A DNA stretch of 64,000 nucleotides from Seriola aureovittata (GCF_021018895.1 NC_079384.1:11819640-11883639); one strand, 5' to 3'. Shown: positions 1 to 13,729, counted from the stretch's first letter. Made by a program: numbers and translations. Notes: generated from the sequence alone by a model not told the origin.

Positions 1-104
1 CCGTAGCATCTTTCTGTGTGGTTTGCATGATCTCCCTATGCTTGGGTTTTGTCTGGCTACCTCCTGCAATCCAAGGAGGTACACGTTAGGTTAATTTACA
101 TTTT

Positions 105-1850
105 AACTATAGTATGATGTTTTTTGACATTTTAATGCCATAAAATAGTATGATGTTTTTTGACATTATCAGGCCATACTATACTATGACGTTTTTGACA
201 TTTTTATGCCATACTATACTATGATGATTTTTTACATTTTTATGCCATACTATACTATGATGTTTTTTGACATTTTCATGCCATACCATACTATGACGTT
301 TTTGACATTTTTATGCCATACTATGATGTTTTTTTTACATTTTTATGCCATACTACACTATTACGTTTTTGACATTTTTATGCCATACTATACTATGATG
401 TTTTTTTACATTTTTATGCCATACTATATATGATGTTTTTTTTTTTTACATTTTTATGCCATACTATACTATGATGTTTTTTGACATTTTCATGCCATAC
501 TATACTGTGACGTTTTGTTTTTTGACATTTTCATGCCATACTATACTATGACGTTTATGACATTTTTATGCCATACTATACTATGATGTTTTTTGACATT
601 TTCATGCCATACTATACTGTGACGTTTTGTTTTTTGACATTTTCATGCCATACTATACTATGACGTTTATGACATTTTTATGCCATACTATACTATGATG
701 TTTTTTGACATTTTTATGCCATACTATACTATGATGTTTTTTTTACATTTTTATGCCATACTATACTATGACGTTTTTGACATTTTTATGCCATACTATA
801 CTATGATGTTTTTTTTTACATTTTTATGCCATACTATACTATGACGTTTTTGACATTTTTATGCCATACTATACTATGATGATTTTTTACATTTTTATGC
901 CATCCTATACTATGATGTTTTTTGACATTTTCATGCCATACTATACTATGATGATTTTTTCATTTTTATGCTATACTATTATATTTTTTGACACTTTATG
1001 CCATACTATACTATGAGGTTTTTTTTTATTTTTATGTCATACTGTACTATGATGTTTTGTTGACATTTTTATCCCATACTATACTGTGATGTTTTTGACA
1101 TTTTTATGCCATACTATACTATGATGTTTTTTGACATTTTCAGGCCATACTATACTATGACGTTTGACATTTTTATGCCATACTATACTATGATGATTTT
1201 TTACATTTTTATGCCATACTATACTATGATGTTTTTGACATTTTCATGCCATACTATACTATGATGTTTTTTTACATTTTTATGCCATACTATACTATGA
1301 TGTTTTTTGACATTTTCAGGCCATACTATACTATGACGTTTTTGACATTTTTATACCATACTAAACTATGATGTTTTTTTACATTTTTATGCAATACTAT
1401 ACTATGATGATTTTTTACATTTTTATGCCATACTATACTATGATGTTTTTTGACATTTTCAGGCCATACTATAGTATGATGTTTTTTGAAAATTTTATGC
1501 CATACTATACTATGATGTTTCTTGACATTTTCAGGCCATACTATACAATGATGTTTTTTGACATTTTTATGCCATACTATACTATACTATGATGTTTTTT
1601 GACATTTTCAGGCCATACTATATATGATGTTTTTTTTTTACATTTTTATGCCATACTATACTATGATGTTTTTTGACATTTTCATGCCATACTATACTAT
1701 GACGTTGTTGACATTCATATGCCTTATTATACTATGACGTTTTTTGACATTCTTATGCCTTACTGTAATGTCTTTTCTTGATAATTTTATGCCCTATTAT
1801 ATTATGACGTTTTTTGACATTTTTATGCCATGCTATACTATGACATCATA
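105..1850. repeat. AT-rich minisatellite, about 35-bp unit, about 48 copies
   Basis: Tandem units of the form ATGCCATACTATACTATGAT followed by GTTTTTTGACATTTT, with T-run length and GATG/GACG variants. Small frames translating as MPYYTMMFFDIF and similar are artefacts of the unit. A higher-order duplication is visible: about 465-600 and 585-720 share the same variant order, including GTGACGTTTTGTTTTTTGAC. Confidence 0.93.
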
Positions 1851-1950
1851 TAGTACGGCATAAAAATGTCAAAAAAAAAAAATCTTAGTATACCGAGGCA
1901 TTAAAATGAAAAAAAAAAAACGTCACAGTATAGTTAGGCATAAAAATGGC
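1850..1950. repeat. inverted copies of the minisatellite unit
   Basis: About three degenerate units in the opposite orientation (TATAGTACGGCATAAAAATG TC and similar). They directly abut the array, so the end can fold back on it. More degenerate copies continue at about 2145-2225. Confidence 0.8.
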
Positions 1951-2110
1951 AAATGTAAATTAACCAGATGTGTACATCTTTTGATTGCACGAGGTAACAG
2001 GAGAAAACCCAAGCTGGTATAGGAACAACATGCTACCTCAACAGAGAAGGCCCCATGCCCGGAATTCGAAACCATATCCTTCTCAGTATAATGCAACACT
2101 TCTAACTATT

Positions 2111-5100
2111 GTACCCCTGTCTTAACCCATCACAAAGTCATAGTAAAGTAAGGTATAAAAATATCATAGTATGGTAAGGATTAAAAAGTCTAAGTATAGT
2201 GAGGCATAAAAATGTAAAAGTATGACGACAGCATCAGAAGGATGATACATATCATACAATCCCAAGACAATAACTTAACTCATTGTGTGTCATTCTGAAA
2301 ATGGGCAGGCTGTTTTGACAATCTAGATTCACGACTGATGCGAAGTTGAAGGAAACAGAGCTGGATGGGTTCACTCTCTTGGCCTTCTAGCTGCTGGATC
2401 AGTGACTCTGCCAGAGTTATTTCTCCATCCTCTGGGCTGTTTTATCAAGGACATCAGACTGATCAGCAGCAGGACAGCAACTGAATTACCATATTGAACC
2501 ATAGTGTTGTTGGTTCATAAGTCTAGCTCAAATGTGCTGAGCAAAGAGGAAAGAGTGCACATAAAACCTCCAGGTATGCCATTAAGCCTAAAAAATTAAG
2601 GCATTAGTTTAATGTTCTATTTAATTAACTTCCATTCTAAGTGTCATATTGAACCAAACTAGTCTCACATAATTTTAAGAGTAATGTAACAACCTCTGAA
2701 AATCTTCTCACCTTGCTGCAGTAGTGATGTGCAATGAAGTGATGTGTTTCACCTCTGACCACACCCATCAGTGATGCTGAAGGTGAAACTGACAAATGTT
2801 TAAACTGAGCAAACAGTCTGTTGTTAAAACATAAGAAGAAGTGACAGAAGAATAAGATATTATTCATTTAGTTGTGTTGGTCAATCAAATATATCTAAGG
2901 ACAAATTCCTAGTAGATTACTTTATACCAAGACAGGTTGATATCTATTGTTTACCTGACAGCTCTTGCGTGGAAAGATAAAGTCATTATCACTGTGATAA
3001 CTTTCCAGAGTTCAAATCCTCCCTCATGGTTATTATGAACCTCTCTGTAGTGTTTGGGAGTATTCAAGGTTTCACACTGTGAGCTCCCTTCAGACAAAGT
3101 AAAGCACTTGAGACATTCTGAGTGTAAGTATTAAAAGTATTATTATACTTGTCTTAGTCTACTACTGCTGGGGAATAATCATGTTTGAAGTTTTGGAACT
3201 ACAGTTGAAGTTGAGGTTTTCTTTTGGGGAGACTGTAAACAGAAAGTATGATGTGCCATGTATTCAGTTAGTTAGCCGTGGGCTACATCATCAGAATGTT
3301 TTTTGGTTTTTTTTGCTTATATTTATTTAGATCTTTGCACCATCAAAACTATGCCAAATTAGCCATTAGCAGTTCCTTTTTAAAATGTACCAATGGATGA
3401 ATACGAAACTATTACCTGATTGCATTAATACTGATTAAAACTTTAAAACATGACAATTCCCTGCCCAGGTCTGTAGTTCTGAGGCGTGTCTTTTTTTTCT
3501 GTGGTTTCTAAGTAAGGTAATTAGAGATGAAAAGTAAAGAAAGTAATAGTAAAAGAAATACTAGAGTACAACATAAAGTATGAATGGAGTATAGTAATAC
3601 TTAAAATTAATTAATTCAACTTAAATTGAGCTATTTCTCCTTTAGCTGGGGATCCCTGGGAACCCTTATAGACCCAGTGGGTGTCTGGAGCAGCTGAATG
3701 TAATATTCAGGTTTGTACTGCATCATTCTGAAAATTTCCCAGGATGAGCAGAGACATTGTGCAGGCAGTACAGTATCCTAAGCAGGCCTTCATCAGTAGC
3801 TTTTCCTTTGTGCCTTCGACTTTCACACTCCAGAGTAAAACCGGTGGGTTTAAGGGATTTCTCTCTCATCTTGTCAATAAAAGCAGATTATTCCTTTGTC
3901 TTGCAGGCTTCCTGTGGAGCCGCATGCAGCTGCTTCCACATCATTAGGGATGACTATCAGCATTACAACGTTTCCAGAGGGATAGACCTGCTTTTCAGCA
4001 GTAATGCAATTCCCAAATGTGGATCCATTCGCATCTACATGGAATGAGCAGCAGAATTTACAGGTTATTTAGCACTATACTATACAACTAGAGTAATAAA
4101 AATGTATGTGTACATAGAATATAACTTGTTCAGTAGACACTGTTCAATTCACACGAGTTTCATGTGTCATTCTTTCCTAAAATTGGAAATTAATGTCTAG
4201 TCTGACATTTAAGAGACCTTTACTAATAAAGGCCTCCGACATACACCCATACCACAACAATATTTTGATTGGATTTATTCAAAACAATGAATCCAAAGGT
4301 TACCATGGTTAAAGTAAGAACTCTTATTCCCAACATTGTCTGAGATTTAAAAACAAGACAAAACATACTCTGCGCCATAGACCAAATCCAAACCATGCCA
4401 ACCTTTGAGGGAATGGAGAAACCAGAGTCCAAAATGGAGGAAGGTGTGTAGCACCATCCAATTTCATATAACCCAGCTCTGTTGAGAGAGAAGCAATGAC
4501 ATTTGAGCTTTCCTCTTTGTATCCATTTTGCCATGAACAGAGCAAACCACTGCAACAATGCACAACCTGGAAGCTGTCAACAAGCTTCCAGCTCCACCTG
4601 TGTGTATTTCACAAAGATTTTACCAGGCATTAATTCATAAAAATTTGCCCACATCAAAAATGCTAAAACACCAACATGGTTCAGGTATCCTATTAAGGGA
4701 CCTATTAAGTCCCTCTTAAGTCTTTTTCAACTTGATATTTAGGGCACCAGTATAAAAAAAAAGAGCTCCTGGCGACATTATTTACACACACACTCTCCTT
4801 GGTGTTATAGCAATCCTCACTAGACCTCACACCTATAAAACAAAAAGGGATGTTTTGTCAGTGCAGCCAAAAACAACCTTTATGAGCCCTGATTTACCGT
4901 CTCTCTGGGCACAGATGAAGACACACACCAAACTACTTGGTTATGGTTGGGAAAACATCGCCTTCAAGGTTTAAAGAGATTAATTTTGACTATTAGTAGG
5001 AGGCGCAATGCAAATTAATGTCTCTTGAAGTCACAAGCTTTGTGCATAGGATGACTGATTAAACGACTCATGCTGACATTTCTTTCTAGTGGGGATCGTC

Positions 5101-5940
5101 TTGCATCTCTTCTTGTCACACGTTCTGTTGTTTCACTTGACTCCATCACAGTGCTGCACTGCAAACACAACAGCAACTAAACCTAAAAATATGCATATCA
5201 TGTCTGTGTTCAGATTTGACTGAGTTGTGGCTCAGAGAAGGAAAACAAAGTTTGATGAGAACTGCAACAATCTGGCACCAATAAAAGCAGCTTATTTTGC
5301 ATACTGTATATGAGCTGGGTGACACAGCCGCTGCAGATGCCGCAGCTGTTGACCAAACTACGAAAACTAACTTCCTGTTGTTTTTCGAAACACCCACATA
5401 TCTTTGTCTCCCGTCGCGCCCCTACTTTTCCGTGTGTCTCACAGTTTGAAATTTGTTATTTACTCTAAATGTTTAATAAACTGTACTGGATGAGGTAATC
5501 TGTATACAGTACTGGAACACACAGGCAATTATGCAACTTAATGTGCCACTTATTTATTGGATATTCCACTGATTTATTCAGTTGATATAAACAATACTTG
5601 ACACTGTGCACAGACTTTGAACATTGTTTATTATTTAATTATGGGAAGCACTTGAGGCAGGTTCCTGGTAGCTAATTTAAAGTTTTCAGTCCTGCCAGGA
5701 GACCCAGTGTCTGCCTGGAGCTGCTATTGATGGGAAATAAAAATAAAAAAAAAGTCGAAGGGGTTTAATTTGAGACACAACATCTGTCTTCTTCCTTTTG
5801 CTTTTTCCTTTTTTCTAAACACTTTTCCAAACACACTATCCCAAGCTATGCACTGTATATGGTATCAGATTGAGGCCTTAAAAACATTGACAATGTACTA
5901 AGATTTTAATGGTGTACTTTAACATTTCTTTTACATTCTA
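2111..5940. other. kcnma1 intron 2, unique-looking sequence
   Basis: No exon of kcnma1, RNA gene or clear transposon seen. Short open frames here have no recognisable product. 3520-3640 is rich in AGTAAAAGT-like words and may be a decayed repeat. Confidence 0.6.
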
Positions 5941-5953
5941 ATTGAATGAGTGA

Positions 5954-6015
<62 letters not shown>

Positions 6016-6042
6016 TACATATACACACATCACTCATTCAAT
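5941..6042. repeat. perfect 20-bp inverted repeat enclosing (TG)n(TA)n(CA)n
   Basis: ATTGAATGAGTGATGTGTGT at 5941-5960 is exactly complementary to 6023-6042. Between them are TG, about 37 bp of TA and CA tracts, themselves partly self-complementary. The whole can extrude as a cruciform. The structure suits a small palindromic MITE whose centre became a microsatellite. Confidence 0.85.
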
Positions 6043-6626
6043 ATATATGTGAACACACATACATACACATACTATATATCATATAGTATGTTACTTCTTG
6101 TTGTGAGTATTATTATATTCTCTAACACACACCGTGAGAGAGAGTGTATGTTGATGACACTATAATTATTGACACTGTTTTAGCAAACAGCCTCTGGTGT
6201 TGAAAACAGTGGGTCAAAAATAACCGCTGAACTTTCCCAACAGCTGCTGTCCATATTACAGTACGTGGCAGCATGATGTACATTGATTTATGATTTAGTA
6301 TAAATAATGCCTTCTCTGAATGTGTCACGTGTTGAACATGACTGAAAAATTGTGAGAAATCTGGAAAATAAAAATCAGCCATATTCCTTTCCTTATACTG
6401 CGAATGCCATCGAGGAAAATGGCTGTTGTTGTCAGCAAAAAAGCAGGAGACTCAGTCGAGTCTGCGGGGTGTGCACAGCCGCTCACACTTCCACATTCAC
6501 TCCGTAACCCAACATCAACACACTGAGCTCTAATCTGTGCTGCTCAGTGAACTTCAGAACACACAGCAGGGAGTTACAGGCTCCTGCAGGCTTTTATTGG
6601 GAATCAAAAAAATGAAGGAAAGGATA

Positions 6627-6650
6627 AAAAAAAAAAAAAAAAAAAAAAAA
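6627..6650. repeat. poly(A) tract
   Basis: Run of about 24 A in the kcnma1 intron; no adjacent retroposon body recognised. Confidence 0.9.
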
Positions 6651-7841
6651 ATCCATTTTGAACACGAAGGAAGAAAAAGAGGAATGGGCTCAGAGGTTTC
6701 TGAGTGCATGATTAGATAAAAAAAAAAAACTCATTATTTAGAAAGCTATGTTCATCAGCCAGGTGTAATGAGTAAAGAACCTGCCGCTGTGCTGATGAAG
6801 TGTGTTGGTTATTTTTCCTAAAACTACATCGCTATGGACATCTATGGACGACAAAGTAAAGATAGAAAAAGTGGAATAAGGCCATGAAAGCAGTGAGTCA
6901 TAGAGTTCTGCTGAGGAGGCCTGACTAGTGCTGAATGTATAATGGAGCATTTCAGCAAGACACTCGGATCATTTAAACTGTTTATACAGCATGTGAAATC
7001 TGTTGTGAGTAACCTTTTTGTGTTTGGATGAAAAATTCATGACACCTACCCAATCATCGCACAAATAAGGACATGTTCACTAAGTGCTGTGTGTTTGGAG
7101 GCTGACCTGAGTATCTAACTCAGCAGCGTGAAAGTTTACACTAAGGTACCCTGAGCACATTTGACTTTATGAACAAGGCCACTAACTCAGTAAGTCGAGC
7201 GAATCATCTCAACCAGCTGGTTTCAGAAACATCTTTCAAACATTTAGACGATGACATTTCTCCAGTCATCAGTTAAGTTTTCAATTTACCGTGGTATTTA
7301 CTAAGACTAAAGATGTAAATGAGCCCAGTTGAAGTTCATCTGATTTGCATTAACTGCAGCTAATTAAGGTCTGATGCTGCTGTTTTGAAACATTTTGTGT
7401 GCTTCTGGAAAGCAGAAGAGTATAAGAGAGTGTTTACTGTTGCTGAACTTGGAATATTGGTGTATATTCATCCCCACAGAGGAATATGTGAGGAAATATT
7501 ATAAACAGCCTGATTTTATCAGCTCAAAAGATCCGACAATGAAAGGGTTTTACTTTGCTTTAACTAGATTTTGCTATAGAAAGATAAAATAATATATAAC
7601 AAGCCTTATACGTAAGTATTACTCACTGTTTTAGTCATATCACACCGGACTGGCTCTGCTGTGAGCAGTAAAAGTTCAGAGAAATTACATATTCATGCAG
7701 GGGGCCACTGCAGGAAACAGGATGGTAAAATCATATGACAAATAACAGGTTGGTGTATTGCTGCTCTTTTGTCGTGTTTTGAACTAAAGTAAATAAGTAA
7801 TCTCACTTTTTCTGTCATTAATTCACTGTTTCAACATGGCT

Positions 7842-7845
<4 letters not shown>

Positions 7846-7910
<65 letters not shown>
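7846..7910. repeat. (TC)n microsatellite
   Basis: About 65 bp of TC with one phase break. Confidence 0.95.
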
Positions 7911-7914
<4 letters not shown>

Positions 7915-8249
7915 TCTCTCTCCGTCAGCAGACTGTACACCAGTTTTTCTCTCACGTCAAATTTCAGATACAGTTTCTCCTGCTGCAGTTCTCAGTCTAC
8001 AGTGATAAACCAGGTGCAGCTACTTTTTAAAAACATAGATTTATTAGGATCTTTTTTAATTCAATACCTTCTTATCATATTTTGCAAAATACATTTTGCA
8101 TGAGACAAACATAAACTTTTCAGTGGTGCTGATTTCCTTCCATTTTACTCATGCAAAACCATGATGTGGTCCTTTAGTAATTAAGGACAGAACCAATTTG
8201 TCTGCTTAGCACCCAGAAGCTTGGCTTCTAACCATTAGCCATATTGCAG

Positions 8250-8254
<5 letters not shown>

Positions 8255-8280
<26 letters not shown>
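8255..8280. repeat. poly(A) tract, 26 bp
   Basis: Uninterrupted A run. Confidence 0.95.
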
Positions 8281-9151
8281 GGATATTACAGCACTTGGAA
8301 ACTGGATCCTCCCTTAAACCCTTGGCAGCTCCACGCAAGTGCTCAGTTTGTGTTTCATGTTGAATAGGTTGCACTGTAACTACCCTCAGCCTGAAACCTG
8401 AGCCTCTGTTTGTTTGACACTGGTCACTGTGTGTAGTGAGCGATCTGATCTATTAGTGCTGACGACGTCCTCTCCGAGCTGTGAAAACAATGCTGCTATC
8501 CTTGAACATTTTGGGTCAAGCCCATTGGAACGTCTCACTCTGCGTCCTGCTGTTCGCTCGACTTGAAGATCTACTTGGGAATCTCTTTGCTTTTTATAAC
8601 TCCGTCATGTGACAGGATTCATTCAACAGTCTACTCTCATTAGACCACAACAGCATGTTCTGCTTTGTTACAAATAACAGACTTAAACTTATTCTACTAC
8701 AGTTTGCACCATTATTCAGATATTAAAATATCCACAATCAAAACATGCAGTGTAGAACCCCAAATCCCACAGTGGCTTAGCCGTGATTTAAGCCATTCTG
8801 GAAGCCGCCCAACCACTCTCACAGGGAAGCGTAAAGAGCTTAGGATGGGTGGGGATGGAAGTGTCTTCCTCCAGCCTCTCTCTGGGTCTGTCTCAGCTGA
8901 AATACGAGTTTGTAATTCTCTTGCCTCTGAGTGGAATAAAACAAGAGAAAGCGGCAGACAGCTTAAGGAAGCTGACAAAAAAGAAAAAGAAAAAGATATT
9001 TATGTTTAAGAAAAATAAAAAAAAAACTTCTCTGATCTCTGTCTATCGATGTGAGAGGAAAAATCTCATTGAAAGAGTTTGATTGGAGAACAAGTGATGA
9101 CTCACCTCTCTGGCAGCTCTTCAGAGAGGTGGGGCTCTCACTGAGAGAGAG

Positions 9152-9156
<5 letters not shown>

Positions 9157-9198
<42 letters not shown>
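9157..9198. repeat. (GA)n microsatellite
   Basis: About 42 bp of GA. With the (TC)n 1.3 kb away it forms a pair of complementary tracts within one intron. Confidence 0.95.
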
Positions 9199-9201
<3 letters not shown>

Positions 9202-10769
9202 TCTGCCCTGCGCCAACAATTGAAATGGAAATTCCTCTCGTGTTAAAATGTAAATCATGTTCTGTATCTACGAGGGTGGACGTACTGTAACTGTAGCAGC
9301 CACATGCAGTTTTTAGGGTTGAGGGGATGTAGGATGGTTCTGAGACATGTCTGGATTCATATTCTGCAGTCGGAGACAATTTGATTTCAATTAAGCGCTC
9401 AGAGTGAGGGCTGAACTTCAAGCGAACTTTCAAAATCATAACCTGTTATATGACCAGTTTGCAACAACATCTATTAACCTCCAACTTTTCATTTTCGCTA
9501 AGTGGCTGTGTTAATTAATTAAACTGAACTTGCCAAGGAAAAGCCTGTTTGATGTAAAGCGCCAGCTGCAAAAATTCAAGAGTTACCTCATTCACACCTC
9601 CTTTATGTCTGACTTCCCTGTGAGAGAGAGGAAAGGGAAGGTTGTGATGAGATTTGAAGACTGCCTGAGCTCTAATTCTGCAGCGATTGCTGGGTCATTG
9701 TGTAGCTAATGATTTTTAATGAAAACTGGAGAGCCAAACTGGTGACGGTTGTGAATTTCTTATCATACTCCTGCTCATGAATTGGGATTTTTGGGATGGG
9801 AAGAATGTTATCGCAAACCTCTTCTCCACTGTTTTCGCTTCTTTCTGAATATGATGCTACTCCCCCAAACTAATTATACTACACCGAGTGTTCGTGCCAA
9901 ATGAGATCCTCCTGAAAATGTGGCGGCCAAGAGAAGTTCCAAATTAGAAACGCCTCCCCCCACCCCCCCACCGGGGTATGGTAATTATCACACCTGATAC
10001 TTGCTGGTGTCCGAAGCGAATCGTACGATTGCTGCGAGAATTTGGCCCCACGATCGCAAAGAGTTCAGGATCAAGCAACTCTCGAACTGTAGACTCTGCA
10101 GGCACAGATGGCCGCAGGTCAAGACAACCTCAAATAAATGTGTCGAAGCGACACTCAGATTTGTCTGTGTGCTGCACGGAGGGCAAATATTAATGATGTT
10201 ATGAATCTAGACAGACTCCAGACACTCCAGACACCACACAAAGCAAAACAGTCAACAATACACAAGACAGCTTTATCCTTTGGATTAAAATTCTGAGGCC
10301 CGTATAAATTCAGCTGCAGTTTCTAACAAAAAACATCAGCAATTTTATTTTTTTATTTCATCACTTTGATTTTGTGAAACAAAAAATGTTCCCCATGCCT
10401 TCCAAAAAGTGGCAGCTATAGGAGCAGATGAGCTAAACTGTTTCCAAATCCTTAATGTTGAATAAACTATTGAATTTCTTCAATAGAGTGCTGCCATGTT
10501 TTTAAAGGAGCACACTGATTTAAGCCTGTTAACAGCAGCCAAACGCATGTTTCCTGCTGCATGAAGACCCTGACCACCAGCTTGCAGTAAACAAGGTTCT
10601 TTTGTGACACTGACAGCTCTGAAAATGATTCTGTTCATGAAACGTGAAGAGAAAAACAAAAAGAAAATGTAAATGAGCTGCTGATTAATGCGCCAGAGTG
10701 TACAAGAGTCCACGGCTGCTTGCTGCTCTGGGAGGTTGTTCTTAGGCACAGAGTTGCTTTGAACTGCAT

Positions 10770-10870
10770 CCCAACATCAGCATGCTAATATCCTCATAGT
10801 GACAATGCTAACATGCTAATGCTCAGCATGTGTAATGTTTCTGTTAACATGCTAACATTTGGTAATTAGC
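10770..10870 (+). repeat. fragment of an interspersed repeat rich in CATGCTAA
   Basis: Repeated GCATGCTAA and AACATGCTAA words, shared with the longer copy at 24616-25080. It is a familiar teleost repeat type; the family name cannot be fixed by eye. Confidence 0.6.
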
Positions 10871-12852
10871 AGCAGAAATGGCTAAAAACAGACATGGTTT
10901 AACTAAAGAGTGTTTGCAAAGTAAATGGCATTTTTAAAATGTAATAATAATTATAATTAAAAAAAATCTTTTTATAACAATGAGTTTACCAGTCATTTTT
11001 AAATAATCAAAACTGTAATACAAAAGATATGTACCAATATGTTCCCACATTTCTTTTTAAAAAGGAACTACTCCAAAAATATTCCAATAAATCAGTTTTT
11101 TCTTTTCGAGTAGTTTATATCCTGTTTCCTTCTAGAGCAATAAGATTATTGCATTTGAATGCAGAAAAAGTTTAATCAGTCATACTATTAGTACCAGTAT
11201 TTTGAAGTGCACTAACCTTGTTCTTTCTCGTTTTAAGATGAAAAATATTGAAACAAGTTGAATTTTATGGAAACTAATTGAAATCTTCTTACTGTACTAG
11301 CAGATTTCTTTTTCACACTTTGACAATAGAACGATTTTAAGAAATGACTTAATAAGATGTTCTTTGTCTTGACTGGGGACTATAGAAAAGCAGCAAAATA
11401 ACTTTAGTCTCACATGGCATTGTTTCCTCCTGGAAGGCCCTGACAGAACAGGCCTGGCAGCTGCTGTCACCCGAAAATAGCGGCAGACTTAGAGGCGGGC
11501 AGAGAGCCGCGTGACGCAGCCACGTTGTTCACTCTGTTGCACTCGCCGCGGTGAAAGTCACACACGATCCCACTGGCATCAGAATCCACAGGTGGCAAAC
11601 ACCCTCCTGTCTTTGCCACAAGGCCAGGGGGCGTGTATTTAGAATATCTGTTACATATGACAAGGGTGACGTCCTAATCTGAAGCCAAGAGTCAACTGGG
11701 AACGTCAAGAAAAGGGCACGTACAGTAAATGCTGTTAGAATCCTTTCATGCTGAGTTGAATACTGTTGTAAATGTGATAATAAAGCAGCACTAAGCTGAA
11801 TTCTCAGTCATATAAAGGGATAAGTGCTTCTGTGACAATTTTCTGCTGCTGCAGAACCATAGTTGCCACTGAGAGAAAGGAGCAAGTCACCCACAAAAGT
11901 GTTTACTCTCTCTGCCTTTTGCTTTTTTTGTCACCCTCATCAGACAAAAAGCTTTTCCATGTAGTGCTACAATTGCCACGGCTCACAGAGCGTCACTCAG
12001 GAGGAGGAGGAGGAGGAGAGTTTGTCCGCCTGATTAAAATGCCCTTCTGGCCCACCTATAATTTTGTTCAGAGCTCTCTTCTCCAACTGCAGCTGCTCCC
12101 AGGTGACATCAAATCTAGGAAACAACGGTCAGCACAAGAAGACGACTCCTTCACCCGGTCATCCAATAAGACGTCTCCACATACTGACCCCGGGTAATCC
12201 TAGACAAGTGAATCGGCTGGGCAGCACTTTTTGTTTGACAGCTGGTGATGAACTCAAAGTGAATTCTTCTGCATGTCTAACCTGCCACGGAGCAGATAAT
12301 AGCAGTTGTCATGTATAATTGCTGTAGAAAATAGTATATATGAAAACACCCAGGAGGATGGAAACCTTAGTGCTTAAAAATAAATTACCAAGCTAACTCA
12401 AATATAATCACCTCTAATGAAATGAGGAAAAAAAAACGTCAGCAGCAACAAAAATCGATGAAAATAGACTGTTCAATCAACATGGTTCACATACAGATAT
12501 TTACCATATTGAAAACCTTTGGTCATACATGCAAAGAATCCACTTGCCAAATGAATGCATTTCTAAGTAGCGTGACCTATCCTTATAGTAACAATATATG
12601 GCATGACCTGCTAAGACACGCTGTGTCTGAATCCTTTAAGTAAAAGGGCATTAACACAGCCTGGAGTTAACCAACACAGCCAAACAACCCGAGACAATTC
12701 ATCCAAGAATTTAATACCACAAGCTCAGTTCGCTCTGTGACTGCAATTGGGGTTAGGGGGCAAACACTGCAAAGCGAATGGTGCCAGAGGGCAGTTCTGG
12801 GCTTCCATTAATAGAAAACCTTTCTGTGGCCAGAATAATAGCTTTGCGACAT

Positions 12853-12864
12853 CCCCCCCCCCCC
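12853..12864. repeat. C-homopolymer
   Basis: Twelve consecutive C residues; similar runs occur at about 63510 (C) and 31107 (G). Confidence 0.9.
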
Positions 12865-13729
12865 ACCACATCCCCTCCTGTGGACCTCTAGAACCGGGCT
12901 AAATGTCACTCAGCAGGATCCCATCATTTAAGAGAAATCACATTTTCCCTCAGAATACACTAACCTCAGACTCACTATCGCACGCTCACAGGTTCTTGAG
13001 GATCACATTCTCGAGGGAAGTGCGACCGAACGGGAAACAGATGCATGACATTACAGGAGACTAACTGGGTTTTTTTGGCACAGGTGTGAGCTGCAGCCAC
13101 CTGTTCAGCCCCACAGAAAGTTTTGTTTGTTTTGACGTGAGCAAACAGTAACATGATGACATTTTTAATGAATAGCGAGGGTGGTCTAGTTGATGCAAAA
13201 GTGACTTGGGGGAGGGGAAATGCAATAATGCATAAACTGACAGATGGGATCCTTCTGTGTCCCCAATCTGGGGGGAAACCATGTCCTTACATGCAGCATG
13301 CTGCTGACCTGAAATTAGAAAAGTAAACACGAGGCTTTGCCTTCTCTGTTGAGGGCATGAGTGCAAGTAGAGCGCCGATCTCCAGCAGATAAAAATTTAC
13401 AGACTGAAAGGTCATCAGGAAGTGTCCTCTCTGATAATCAAATAGCCCTAAAGGCGAGGTTTGATCATTTACAATCTGCTGAGATGTGTGGCCAGCCGGG
13501 CAAATGAACATCGGGCTTGTGGGCCTTCCACAGGGCAGCCTGCACCTGTTCATCACTCGACATCCAACATCAGAGGTAAACATTCAGCCCAGCATGCGGC
13601 TACTTCCACCGTGCAACACGTCACATTTGGGTGAACAGTGTCGTGCTGCAGTTGTTGAGGTTATACTGACATTCAACAGAAATGTATGATTTATTGGTTT
13701 ATGTTTTGGGTTTGGCCCTTTTGAGTTTT

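Larger units (their letters stand above)
1..2110. mobile_element. fold-back repeat with inverted arms around a minisatellite
   Basis: The left arm (1 to about 105) and the right arm (about 1955-2110) are inverted copies of one sequence. CTTGGGTTTT, TACCTC, TGCAATC, GTACAC and GGTTAATTTACATTT recur in the same order on opposite strands at similar spacing. The arms resemble a very common teleost interspersed repeat recalled by eye (the type with GGGTTTTCTCC and GCAGGTTAGGTTAATT). Between them lies the tandem array at 105-1850. The left arm may extend beyond the window. No coding capacity. Confidence 0.7.

Noticed and set aside
206..1592. Repeated small frames translating as MPYYTMMFFDIF-like peptides
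   Set aside because: They are translations of the 35-bp minisatellite unit, with no independent coding evidence.
2040..2110. GGAATTCGAAACC as a possible tRNA T-arm
   Set aside because: It lies in the right arm of the fold-back repeat and matches that repeat's sequence, not a tRNA gene.
3005..3025. GAGTTCAAATCC, resembling a tRNA B box
   Set aside because: No A box, no cloverleaf and no acceptor stem could be built upstream; at most a SINE relic.
3744..4047. Overlapping plus-strand frames of 67 and 96 codons
   Set aside because: No recognisable domain, no codon bias and located inside a kcnma1 intron; typical chance frames.
8963..9439. 158-codon minus-strand frame with a run of SLSL
   Set aside because: Driven by the (GA)n microsatellite; no family resemblance and no splice-flanked conservation.
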